From Treponema sp. (lineage in GTDB: Bacteria; Spirochaetota; Spirochaetia; Treponematales; Breznakiellaceae), in NCBI GenBank assembly GCA_020216655.1, contig JAIWNU010000160.1, forward strand, positions 1 through 11,619: a DNA stretch of 11,619 nt, in the 5' to 3' direction. The notes under the pieces are model-generated. The model made no database searches. It saw only the letters and a program-made list of their open reading frames with translations, and was not told where the DNA came from. The position numbers and the translations under genes were made by a program. Positions 1-7,467 of this stretch are shown here, one piece after another (position 1 is the first letter of the stretch; every line of letters begins with the position of its first letter).

Positions 1-299
1 TCCGCGGCCGCTATCATGTGCTTGGGGGGCTTATCGCACCCCTGGATGGTATAGGCCCAGAGAAACTCGCTATCGGCCAACTGCTTAACCGTATACGGCG
101 AAGCGGCATTAGCGAGGTTATTATTGCCTTAAACCCGACAGTAGAAGGAGATACCACGGCCCTGTATCTCCATAAAATTCTAAAAGATACGGGGGTTACG
201 GTTTCACGGCTTGCTTCGGGGCTTCCGGTCGGCGGCGATTTGGAATATGCGGACCGGCTTACCCTGTCCCGCAGTTTCCGCGGCCGCATTCCCATGTAA
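1..299 (+). CDS. recR: Recombination protein RecR, C-terminal part (5' end outside window)
   Basis: RecR acts with RecF and RecO to load RecA at gapped DNA during recombinational repair in the cytoplasm. The first complete codon in frame is at base 3, and about 99 residues are visible, roughly the last half of a protein that is usually near 200 residues. What is seen is the Toprim domain and tail: '[18 protein letters not shown]' at the start, then '[13 protein letters not shown]' carrying the Toprim acidic residues, then '[18 protein letters not shown]', all characteristic of RecR. The N-terminal helix-hairpin-helix and zinc-finger part lies outside the window. The gene ends at TAA (297-299), 20 bases before the stop of the convergent gene; no terminator hairpin is visible between them. 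Family identification is secure; only the N-terminus is unknown. Confidence 0.96.
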   Translation, partial: RGRYHVLGGLIAPLDGIGPEKLAIGQLLNRIRRSGISEVIIALNPTVEGDTTALYLHKILKDTGVTVSRLASGLPVGGDLEYADRLTLSRSFRGRIPM

Positions 300-319
300 G
301 GTGTACAGGAGCTACCGGT

Positions 320-2101
320 TTAATTCTTACCCATAAGGCGGTAACATTCATCGATAATGGGTTCTATGGCCGGTATGGAAAATCCAAGCTGCTCAAGCTG
401 TTTCCGTTCCTGGCTCTGCTCCCAATTCATATAGGGGTTGCTGTAATTGCGTTTTAAGAAATCGTAGACCAGATCTTCTGCTTCTTGGGGAAGAGAGAAA
501 AAAATACCCCGCCCTTTCCCAAGAACCCGGCGTATGGCACTGCGGACATGGGTCATAAAGAGATCCTGGTAGACATCATAGGACCGGCCGGATAGATGCA
601 TGAGCCGTTCAGAAACAGAATTCCGCCGAACCGGACTTTCCCGTAATTCTGATTCCCCAGAAGACCCAGACTTTTTCTGTTTGTCCAGCTCTGAAACAGG
701 CTTTGCTTTTTCTTGAACGACCGCAGCGTTTACAGGTTTGTTGCGGGTCTCACGGGCGTTTGGTACGCCGGTGAGCCGAGGCTGGGCTGCAAGCCTGCCG
801 GCACTCATCGTATTGCCCCCGGCAACATTGCCAGTAGCGGCCACATTGCCACGCCCGCCAACACCGCCGCCCCCGGCAGTACTGCCCCCGGCAGTACCGC
901 CCCTGGCGGTGCCACTGATCCCGGCGGTACGGCTGCCCCCGGCGTTACCGCCGGTTCCGGCGTTACTTGTACGTGTTCGGCGCCTGGGGGGTGTCCTTCT
1001 TTTGGAGGTTTCAGGACCGGCTTTTTCATTACCTTCCAGTTTTGCCTTTAACAAAGCCCACTGCTGCTGCAGGTAGCGGTCACCCTGAATAGAATAGTAG
1101 TACCCAGTTATCAGAATGCTCATGACCGAGGCAAGGATTTCTTCGTCCCGTTTACCCCCCAGGCGCCCCCGTTGTATGGCGGAAAAAACCTCGTAATGTT
1201 TGGTTTTATATTTTCGGGAATAGAGAAAGAGGATTCGCTCAAAGGCTGAATCATGCACCAAATTCCAGTACTTAAAACAAAAAGCCAGGGTTTTATCTTC
1301 AATACGGCTCAGCGTGGGAGGTATTTGTATCCGGGCTATATCTGCAGCGGAAAAACGGATAGCATTCAAATCAATATGTACCTGCGGTGGCTGCGACTCA
1401 GCACGATGCTTTCCGAGCGCCCCGCGCTGCTTAGCTTCCTGCAGCTCCTGCTGGCGTCTTTGCTTTTCCGCAAGGCTCCGCTGCTTAAGCTGTTCTGCCT
1501 TATCCTGGGCAACAAGCCGCCTGCGCTCTTCTGCCTGGGCTTGTTCCTGCAAGGCCTTGCGGCGCTGCCGTTCCTCTTCCACAATCGACAGCGATTCGGT
1601 AACGTAGGCGCGGATAAGGGCTTCCGCCTTGGCCATAGATTTTTCGCAATAATGCAAACGCTGCGCATAGCGGTGGAGCCGTTCCATAGCCATGACGGCC
1701 TCAAAGCGTTCCCGAGGCAGCAAAGCTAAAATTGCGTCTGCTGTTTTAATAGTAGAGTACACATCGGTCTCATCAAATGAATCAGCCTTTACAGCAATAT
1801 ATTTGATAAGCTTCTTGGTACGTTCCAGAACCCTTTGGCCTAAAGCAAGGTAGGCTTGCTTGAGCAATGCTGTATAGTGGGGCGAACGGGTTCGATAGGC
1901 CCGCAGTATTTCGGTTCTGAATTGATCATCGGGATATCGGGGGACAAGCCGACTTTGGTACAGTACCAGCGCATCGGATGAACGACCGAGGGCACGCAGA
2001 TCATAATATCGTTCAATATCCGGATCATGATCGGGAGAAAGAAATGGATATTCTGTTTGTAGTAATTCTGTCTGCAGATCCAGGACGCTCATTGGGAGCA
2101 T
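320..2101 (-). CDS. Conserved-looking protein of unknown function with coiled coil and Gly/Ala/Thr-rich segment
   Basis: I do not recognise this family. From the chosen ATG at 2101 the protein has 593 residues. It shows an N-terminal mostly helical region (about 1-155), a highly charged Glu/Arg/Gln-rich probable coiled coil (about 155-227, including 'SIVEEERQRRKALQEQAQAE'), and a middle region (about 240-355) rich in aromatic residues that looks folded. After an Arg-rich stretch ('SKRRTPPRRRTRTS') comes a low-complexity Gly/Ala/Thr/Asn segment (about 379-435) encoded by degenerate 15-base repeats. A compact C-terminal region (about 503-593) follows. No signal peptide or membrane segment is seen, so it is probably cytosolic. 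The frame stays open up to 2236, but that would run into glpK on the other strand. ATG 2101 or ATG 2092 is more sensible, although neither has a Shine-Dalgarno sequence. A structural or regulatory role is possible; I assign no function. Confidence 0.85.
   Translation of the reverse strand: MLPMSVLDLQTELLQTEYPFLSPDHDPDIERYYDLRALGRSSDALVLYQSRLVPRYPDDQFRTEILRAYRTRSPHYTALLKQAYLALGQRVLERTKKLIKYIAVKADSFDETDVYSTIKTADAILALLPRERFEAVMAMERLHRYAQRLHYCEKSMAKAEALIRAYVTESLSIVEEERQRRKALQEQAQAEERRRLVAQDKAEQLKQRSLAEKQRRQQELQEAKQRGALGKHRAESQPPQVHIDLNAIRFSAADIARIQIPPTLSRIEDKTLAFCFKYWNLVHDSAFERILFLYSRKYKTKHYEVFSAIQRGRLGGKRDEEILASVMSILITGYYYSIQGDRYLQQQWALLKAKLEGNEKAGPETSKRRTPPRRRTRTSNAGTGGNAGGSRTAGISGTARGGTAGGSTAGGGGVGGRGNVAATGNVAGGNTMSAGRLAAQPRLTGVPNARETRNKPVNAAVVQEKAKPVSELDKQKKSGSSGESELRESPVRRNSVSERLMHLSGRSYDVYQDLFMTHVRSAIRRVLGKGRGIFFSLPQEAEDLVYDFLKRNYSNPYMNWEQSQERKQLEQLGFSIPAIEPIIDECYRLMGKN
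836..975. repeat. Degenerate 15-base tandem repeats inside a coding region
   Basis: Three adjacent 15-base units are clear at 869-883, 884-898 and 899-913. The first two differ at one base, and the third differs from the second at three. More degenerate copies, some 18 bases long, flank them. On the minus strand they encode pentapeptides such as GTAGG and STAGG in the low-complexity segment of the surrounding gene. Because the unit is a multiple of three, changes in copy number would keep the reading frame and change only linker length. The GC-rich repeat also keeps several other frames open, which explains the spurious open frames here. Confidence 0.8.
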
Positions 2102-2108
2102 TGTATCT

Positions 2109-2114
2109 ATTGTA
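2109..2114 (-). promoter_or_regulatory. Possible -10 box for the unknown minus-strand gene
   Basis: TACAAT on the minus strand matches the sigma-70 -10 consensus at five of six positions and lies 7 bases before ATG 2101. A transcript from it would start at or next to the ATG, that is, with little or no leader. No good -35 box stands at 16-18 bases, so this is weak. Confidence 0.25.
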
Positions 2115-2160
2115 AGGGGTTTTATCCAGTACTTTTTTACCACAGGTTTTGTGCAATCGA

Positions 2161-2169
2161 TGGTATACT
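2161..2169 (+). promoter_or_regulatory. Possible extended -10 promoter of glpK
   Basis: TGgTATACT is an extended -10 element (TG, one base, then a five-of-six match to TATAAT) in the divergent gap before glpK. No convincing -35 box is present. The start point would fall near 2176, directly at the ribosome binding site (GGAGGT, 2177-2182), leaving a very short leader, so the true promoter may be elsewhere in the gap. Confidence 0.3.
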
Positions 2170-2189
2170 GATGGCTGGAGGTAAACCCT

Positions 2190-3686
2190 ATGGCCGCTAC
2201 GCAGCAATATATTCTTGCCCTGGACCAGGGAACCACTACATCCCGGGCAATACTGTTTAACCACTCAGGGGCTGTTATTGCCCTTTCCCAAAAGCCATTC
2301 CGCCAAATATATCCTCAAGGGGGATGGGTGGAGCACGATCCAGAGGAAATCTGGAAAACCCAGTACGAGGCAGCTACGGAGGCGGTCGCCCAGGCCCAAA
2401 TTACGGCAGATCAGATTGCCGCCATCGGTATTACAAACCAACGGGAAACAACCCTGTTATGGGAACGAAAAACAGGAAAACCTGTCTACAATGCGATTGT
2501 ATGGCAATGCAGGAGAAGCGCCGATATTTGCCGGGAACTCAAAGCTTTGGGCCATTCGGATATGATCCGGGAAAAAACAGGCCTGGTATTGGACCCCTAT
2601 TTTTCCGCCAGCAAATTGATGTGGCTCTTCCAGGAAATACCGGGCTTAAAAAGCCGCGCTGAAGCCGGGGAGCTCTGTTTTGGCACCGTCGATTCCTGGC
2701 TTATTTTTAAGCTGACTGGGAAACACCTTACGGATGTTACCAACGCTTCGCGCACCTTGCTTTTCAATATTAAGACCCTGCAATGGGACGATGAACTTCT
2801 TAAAATATTCGGCGTTCCTCGGGCCATATTGCCTGAAGTCCTCCCCTCTTCTGGTTTCTTCGCCCAAACCTTGCCTGAACTATTCGGTAAAAGCATTCCC
2901 GTAACCGGCTGCGCCGGAGACCAACAGGCAGCACTGTTCGGACACGCCTGCTTTTATCCCGGTTCGGTTAAAAATACCTATGGCACCGGCTGTTTTACCC
3001 TGCTTAATACGGGTAATAAACCTATCACCTCAAAAAACAACCTCCTTACCACCGTTGCTTGGAAAATTGGCGGCGAAACGACCTACGCCCTCGAAGGGAG
3101 CGTATTTATAGGAGGAGCCGTAGTACAATGGCTTAGGGATGAGCTGCATCTTATCGAAAATTCGGCAGAATCAGAAGCATTGGCAAAATCGGTCGAATCA
3201 TCAGGGGGTGTCTTTATCGTCCCCGCTTTTGTCGGTATGGGCGCGCCCTATTGGGACCCGGATGTCCGGGGAACCATAGTTGGCCTGACCCGGGGCAGCA
3301 ATCGAGCTCATATTGTTCGTGCAGCCCTGGAAAGCATCGCATTCCAGTCACGGGACTTGATTGACTGCATGGAAAGCGATTACGGGCAGGCTATACAGGA
3401 GCTTAAGGCAGACGGCGGGGCGGCGGCGAACTCTTTTCTCATGCAGTATCAATCGGATATACTGGGTAAGGCGGTTGTACTTCCGGAAGTTATGGAAATA
3501 ACAGCCCTGGGAGCTGCGTATCTTGCGGGACTTGAAGTAGGTTATTGGGACAGCCTGCGTGATATTGAAGTAAACTGGCGTATGCGGCGCCGGTTCCAAC
3601 CGGGAATGAACAACGATACCCGAAAACAGCTGTTGGACCAATGGCATCGGGCTATCGATGCAGCCCGAAGTTACCGTCATTTATAA
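2190..3686 (+). CDS. glpK: Glycerol kinase
   Basis: This cytoplasmic FGGY-family enzyme phosphorylates glycerol with ATP to sn-glycerol 3-phosphate. At 498 residues it is of normal length. Visible landmarks are the N-terminal phosphate loop 'LALDQGTTTSRAILF' (9-23), 'NQRETT' with the glycerol-contacting R85 and E86, W105, and FGGY signature 1 around 'YFSASKLMWL' with Y137. Further on are 'GDQQAALFGH' with the catalytic-base candidate D244, 'YGTGCF' (264-269), and the second signature region 'ALESIAFQSRDLIDCM' (379-394). The start is supported by GGAGGT at 2177-2182, 7 bases upstream. It is the first gene of a close plus-strand run, 21 bases before the histidine kinase gene; no glpF or glpD is adjacent. 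The loop that carries the PTS-phosphorylated histidine in Firmicutes GlpK has Glu-Leu-Phe (230-232) here, so that control seems absent. Confidence 0.97.
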   Translation: MAATQQYILALDQGTTTSRAILFNHSGAVIALSQKPFRQIYPQGGWVEHDPEEIWKTQYEAATEAVAQAQITADQIAAIGITNQRETTLLWERKTGKPVYNAIVWQCRRSADICRELKALGHSDMIREKTGLVLDPYFSASKLMWLFQEIPGLKSRAEAGELCFGTVDSWLIFKLTGKHLTDVTNASRTLLFNIKTLQWDDELLKIFGVPRAILPEVLPSSGFFAQTLPELFGKSIPVTGCAGDQQAALFGHACFYPGSVKNTYGTGCFTLLNTGNKPITSKNNLLTTVAWKIGGETTYALEGSVFIGGAVVQWLRDELHLIENSAESEALAKSVESSGGVFIVPAFVGMGAPYWDPDVRGTIVGLTRGSNRAHIVRAALESIAFQSRDLIDCMESDYGQAIQELKADGGAAANSFLMQYQSDILGKAVVLPEVMEITALGAAYLAGLEVGYWDSLRDIEVNWRMRRRFQPGMNNDTRKQLLDQWHRAIDAARSYRHL

Positions 3687-3707
3687 TCCAGGGGGTAACA
3701 TACAACC

Positions 3708-6419
3708 ATGCCAGAACTCAGGGTACTTATCATTTTGGACGATGCTGGGGTACAGGATGAATTCCGGCACCATCTGGAAAACAATGCGTTTAAGCATTCC
3801 TACCATTTAGTACCCTCAGTATCGGAAGCCTTTCATGTGCTCCATCAGCAGGCCATCGATATGGTTCTGGCACAGGCAAACCTCGCGATAGAGGATTTGC
3901 TTCGCCAATATCCCTTTGTCCCCTGTATCGTGTTAGGTAAGCAGTCAGAACAGGCCCGGCTGGATGGTCTGCTTGCCCAGGGGGCCAGTGATTACATCTA
4001 TATAGACAATCCAGAGTGGTATTCCATGCTGGATACTACCCTGAATAAGATCTGGAACATTCGGAACAGCCTGCAGCAGGAACTTATCTTCGCGTCTCAG
4101 CGATATCATAACCTTGTAGAAGCCCTTCCCGACGTGGTATATGAGCTTGACCCACAGGGCCATTTTACTTTTGTAAATCAAGCGGTCCGGTCATTAGGTT
4201 ATGAGCCAGAAGAACTATTGGGTCAGCACTTCAGTACCATCCTTTTCGAAGAAGACGTTCCCCAGGTAAGCCGGGATTCTATTCTTAAACTGTATAAAAA
4301 CAACAACACCGGCAACCGTTTTGCTCCCAAGCTTTTTGATGAACGGCGAAGCGTGGACCGAAAGACCGAAAACCTGGAACTGAGAATTAAGCGCAAGACA
4401 AGCCGTTTTGGAAAAAATGAAGAAATGTACGCCACCATAATTTCCTACGGCGAAGTTTCATCTGCCGGAGCCTACCAACCCGTAGGAGGATCGGACCAGC
4501 GGGTATTCGTAGGTACCGTAGGTATTATTAGAGATATTACCTTGCGGAGAAAATCCGAAGAAATGCTCCGCAAAATGTATCAGGCAGTCGATCAAAGCCC
4601 CGTGGCAATATCCATCATCAATCAGGATTTTATCATAGAATATGTCAACCCAGCCTTTTTTAGCATGACCGGAGCAGGTCCGGAGGCTGCCATAGGAAGC
4701 AAATTCCACGAATACCTCGTGAACACCGCAGACCAGACAACTTATGAGGATCTCTTAAGCTCGATCCATGCAGGCATTGACTGGAAAGGGGAAATTCGCT
4801 GCAACAGGATAAACGGAGACCCCTTTTGGAGCTCCCTTTCGGTTTCAGCTATCCGGGACCCCAAAGGCGCCATAAGCCATTATCTATGCATCATGGAAGA
4901 TATCACTAGGCGCCGGACATTGGACGAGATGCTTAAAAATGCCAAAGAAGCAGCCGAGGCAGCCAACAAGGCAAAGAGCGAGTTTTTAGCCAACATGGGA
5001 CACGAAATTCGCACCCCCCTGGCGGGGATTATTTCTCTTTCCGAAGTGCTGCTGACCGACAACCCACGGCAGGATCAGTATGACCGGATAAAAGCGATTC
5101 AGGCATCCAGCCAGACACTTTTAGCTATCCTGAACGATCTCCTGGACCTATCCAAAATAGAGGCCCGGGCAATTGAACTCTACCTGGAAAACTTTTCGCT
5201 TGAGGAAACCATAGAAGCCCTGCTTTTGCCTTTCAAAGCCCAGGCAGAAGAAAAGGGCCTCAGTTTCCATTATTCTGTAGATAATGGCGGATTTCCGATA
5301 ATAAACGGAGACCGGCTTAAAATAAACCGCATCATTTCCAACCTTGTATCCAACGCAATCAAATTTACTGAGACTGGCTCGGTAGAAGTCCATTGTGCCA
5401 TCCGTGCTAAAGATAATATGCCGGGGCTCTTTGTTTCGGTCCGCGATACGGGTATCGGCATTTCGGGAGTGGACCAGCAGAAACTCTTCCGCCATTTTAC
5501 CCAACTAAGCAGCAGCCTCAACAAAAGATACCAGGGAACCGGTTTAGGCTTAGCGATCTCAAAGGAACTCGCGGTCAAAATGGGCGGGGATATTACTTTT
5601 GACAGCATCCCCGGCCAGGGAAGCACCTTTTACTTTTATACACCGGTAAATACAGCGACGGGGAACCCCGTACAGTCTGATGAGTTCACCTATATAGCCC
5701 GAAAACGACTCTCCATACTCATTGCAGAAGACAATCCGGTAAACAGGGACTACCTCCATTATTTCCTTAAAAAGGCGGGCCACCAGGTAGAAGTAGCAGA
5801 AGACGGTCTTACGGCAATCCAGAAACTGGAAAAGGGTGATTTTGATCTTATATTGATGGACCTTCAAATGCCTGGCATGGACGGTATTACCGCTGCGTCT
5901 ACCATACGGTCCTACCGGGGCCTTAATTATGACCCCCGCATTTCCATTATTGCACTCACAGCCTATACCGAATCCGAGCTGGGACATAAAGAGTCCCTCG
6001 CCGATTTTGATGCCTATGTGTCAAAACCGGTCAATGCTATGACACTGCTCAATCTTATCGATTCGGTAATGACTAAAAAAGAATATTTTGATATTAACAG
6101 TCTTAAGCGTCACTATATGTCATCTCAGGATGAATTCCGGCGGCTCCTTTTAATCGCTTCCCAGGATCTGCCCAAGCACATGGATCAATTTAAAGCGTAC
6201 CATGAAGCATCACAGTACAATGAGGCTGCTGAAGTGCTGCATGGCGTGGTAAGTATACTTTCCGCCCTGGAAAGCATTCGGGGACTCCAGCTCGTCAAAC
6301 GGTACCGAAAGGCAGTTCAGGAACAGCATTGGGAAGCATTAAAAGAAGACGCAGAGGATTTGCTTCGGGAAACCTTAGGCATACGACGCCAAATACAACA
6401 CGCATTGGGAGAACTGTAA
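3708..6419 (+). CDS. Soluble hybrid sensor histidine kinase (pseudo-receiver, two PAS, kinase core, receiver, degenerate HPt-like end)
   Basis: This 903-residue protein has no membrane segment and should sense a cytoplasmic signal. In order it shows a receiver-like N-terminus (about 3-118) that keeps an acidic pair (D11, D12) but has Gln at the usual phospho-aspartate place (Q56) and no final Lys. PAS 1 (about 131-280) includes a charged insertion near 200-265, and PAS 2 covers about 285-402. The kinase core has the H box 'HEIRTP' with phospho-acceptor H432, the N box near N549, the G1 box 'DTGIGI' (580-585) and the G2 box 'GTGLGL' (610-615). An intact receiver (about 667-787) follows with E674, D675, acceptor D718 in '[10 protein letters not shown]', T751 and K773. 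A helical tail (about 793-900) resembles HPt, with H845. It is probably co-transcribed with glpK upstream and the isomerase gene downstream. A GGGGG stretch 12 bases before the ATG is a rather distant ribosome binding site. No response regulator lies nearby, so the output is unknown. Confidence 0.94.
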   Translation: MPELRVLIILDDAGVQDEFRHHLENNAFKHSYHLVPSVSEAFHVLHQQAIDMVLAQANLAIEDLLRQYPFVPCIVLGKQSEQARLDGLLAQGASDYIYIDNPEWYSMLDTTLNKIWNIRNSLQQELIFASQRYHNLVEALPDVVYELDPQGHFTFVNQAVRSLGYEPEELLGQHFSTILFEEDVPQVSRDSILKLYKNNNTGNRFAPKLFDERRSVDRKTENLELRIKRKTSRFGKNEEMYATIISYGEVSSAGAYQPVGGSDQRVFVGTVGIIRDITLRRKSEEMLRKMYQAVDQSPVAISIINQDFIIEYVNPAFFSMTGAGPEAAIGSKFHEYLVNTADQTTYEDLLSSIHAGIDWKGEIRCNRINGDPFWSSLSVSAIRDPKGAISHYLCIMEDITRRRTLDEMLKNAKEAAEAANKAKSEFLANMGHEIRTPLAGIISLSEVLLTDNPRQDQYDRIKAIQASSQTLLAILNDLLDLSKIEARAIELYLENFSLEETIEALLLPFKAQAEEKGLSFHYSVDNGGFPIINGDRLKINRIISNLVSNAIKFTETGSVEVHCAIRAKDNMPGLFVSVRDTGIGISGVDQQKLFRHFTQLSSSLNKRYQGTGLGLAISKELAVKMGGDITFDSIPGQGSTFYFYTPVNTATGNPVQSDEFTYIARKRLSILIAEDNPVNRDYLHYFLKKAGHQVEVAEDGLTAIQKLEKGDFDLILMDLQMPGMDGITAASTIRSYRGLNYDPRISIIALTAYTESELGHKESLADFDAYVSKPVNAMTLLNLIDSVMTKKEYFDINSLKRHYMSSQDEFRRLLLIASQDLPKHMDQFKAYHEASQYNEAAEVLHGVVSILSALESIRGLQLVKRYRKAVQEQHWEALKEDAEDLLRETLGIRRQIQHALGEL

Positions 6420-6421
6420 AC

Positions 6422-7459
6422 ATGAAAGATCGTATGGGGATAAACCTCGGAACAGGCCTCGGCAAAGTGTTTTTATTTTTACTGGCAAGCACGGCCTGCG
6501 CGGGGCCTTCAGACGCCAGCCTGGGGGATGGACTTTTTGCCCGAATCAGTACCGATAAGGGGGACATCATCGTTCGGCTGGAATATAAAAAAACGCCCCT
6601 CACGGTCTGCAATTTTACCGGCCTTGCGGAAGGCAAGCTGAACGCCGCAGGCGGGAAACCCTTCTACAATGGATTAACTTTTCACCGGGTTATCAATGAC
6701 TTTATGATCCAGGGGGGGGACCCCCTTGGAAACGGGACCGGCGGGCCGGGTTATAAATTCCCCGACGAAATTGTGGATGATCTTAAACACGACAGCCCTG
6801 GCGTGCTTTCCATGGCAAATGCAGGCCCTGGAACCAATGGCAGCCAGTTTTTTATTACCCACAAGGCAACTCCCTGGCTCGATGGAAAGCATAGCGTCTT
6901 TGGACGGGTGGTGGAAGGCCAAGATGTGGTAAACGCCATCCAGCAGGGCGATAAAATTAAGAGTATTACCATCATCCGAAACGGTAATGACGCGAAGGCC
7001 TTTAAGAACGATCAGGCCACATTTGACAGTCTGCTAAAAAATGCCGCAAGTGCTGCTGCTGAGCGTGTTGCGGCTAAACGGCAGAATGACTTGGCATTAA
7101 TTGCCACCAAATATCCAGGGGCCCTGACAACTCCTAATGGAATCCGCTATGTGATACTAAAAGAAGGAACGGGTACAAAGGTACAAGCAGGCAATACTGT
7201 CTCGGTGAATTATAAAGGGATGTTCCTGAACGGCGAGGTCTTCGATGCCTCAGACTTTCATGGCGGCCCCTTCCAGTTCCAGGCTGGAACAGGCCGGGTT
7301 ATACCAGGATGGGACCAGATAGTGATGGACATGAAAAAAGGCGAGAAACGGATCGTGGTGCTTCCCCCGGAACTTGCCTACGGAGAACGGGGGGCCGGCG
7401 GCGTTATCCCTCCGAACGCATTCCTCGTGTTTGAAATGGAACTCGTTTCCATAAAATAG
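6422..7459 (+). CDS. Dual-family peptidyl-prolyl isomerase: cyclophilin-FKBP fusion lipoprotein
   Basis: Both domains belong to families that catalyse cis-trans isomerisation of Xaa-Pro bonds and assist protein folding. From ATG 6422 the product has 345 residues. It begins with a signal peptide (1-25) ending in 'LASTAC', so C26 is the likely lipidated residue; Ser at -3 is off the strict lipobox but in line with the relaxed spirochaetal form. The cyclophilin domain (about 38-186) has 'FHRV' with catalytic R89, 'MIQGGD', '[14 protein letters not shown]' and '[10 protein letters not shown]'. A charged helical linker (about 190-235) leads to the FKBP domain (about 240-345), which has Y264, 'FDAS', 'VIPGWDQ' with W297, 'LAYGERG' with Y320, and F337. 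The active-site residues of both domains look intact. The start lies 2 bases after the kinase stop, and GGGAG at 6407-6411 stands 10 bases before it. The frame is open further upstream, but that would remove the signal peptide. It should act outside the cytoplasmic membrane. Confidence 0.95.
   Translation: MKDRMGINLGTGLGKVFLFLLASTACAGPSDASLGDGLFARISTDKGDIIVRLEYKKTPLTVCNFTGLAEGKLNAAGGKPFYNGLTFHRVINDFMIQGGDPLGNGTGGPGYKFPDEIVDDLKHDSPGVLSMANAGPGTNGSQFFITHKATPWLDGKHSVFGRVVEGQDVVNAIQQGDKIKSITIIRNGNDAKAFKNDQATFDSLLKNAASAAAERVAAKRQNDLALIATKYPGALTTPNGIRYVILKEGTGTKVQAGNTVSVNYKGMFLNGEVFDASDFHGGPFQFQAGTGRVIPGWDQIVMDMKKGEKRIVVLPPELAYGERGAGGVIPPNAFLVFEMELVSIK
6712..6719 (+). repeat. G8 homopolymer tract inside the cyclophilin domain
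   Basis: Eight consecutive G bases encode the conserved Gln-Gly-Gly-Asp motif with two GGG codons. After one A come five C bases, so 6709-6729 also forms a near-palindrome. A one-base slip here would shift the frame early in the protein and destroy both isomerase domains. Confidence 0.9.
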
Positions 7460-7467
7460 GACTTCCC

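Noticed and set aside
1..287. An 11-base sequence present at both 1-11 and 277-287, containing a NotI site
   Set aside because: Both copies encode Arg-Gly-Arg in the same recR frame at expected family positions; there is no sign of an attachment site or cloning scar.
713..1076. Long open frames on both strands with Ala/Pro/Gly repeats
   Set aside because: They are by-products of the GC-rich 15-base repeat within the minus-strand gene; they lack ribosome binding sites and recognisable domains.
2141..2153. CACA...TGTG inverted repeat before glpK as an operator
   Set aside because: Only four bases per arm, likely by chance; no known regulator pattern recognised.
2102..2236. Extension of the unknown minus-strand gene to ATG 2236
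   Set aside because: It would overlap the first 47 bases of glpK, whose start is well supported by GGAGGT, and the extra 45 residues look unlike a protein start.
6329..6421. Longer N-terminus for the double isomerase
   Set aside because: The extra 31 residues are Arg-rich, lie inside the kinase gene and would bury the signal peptide; ATG 6422 fits better.
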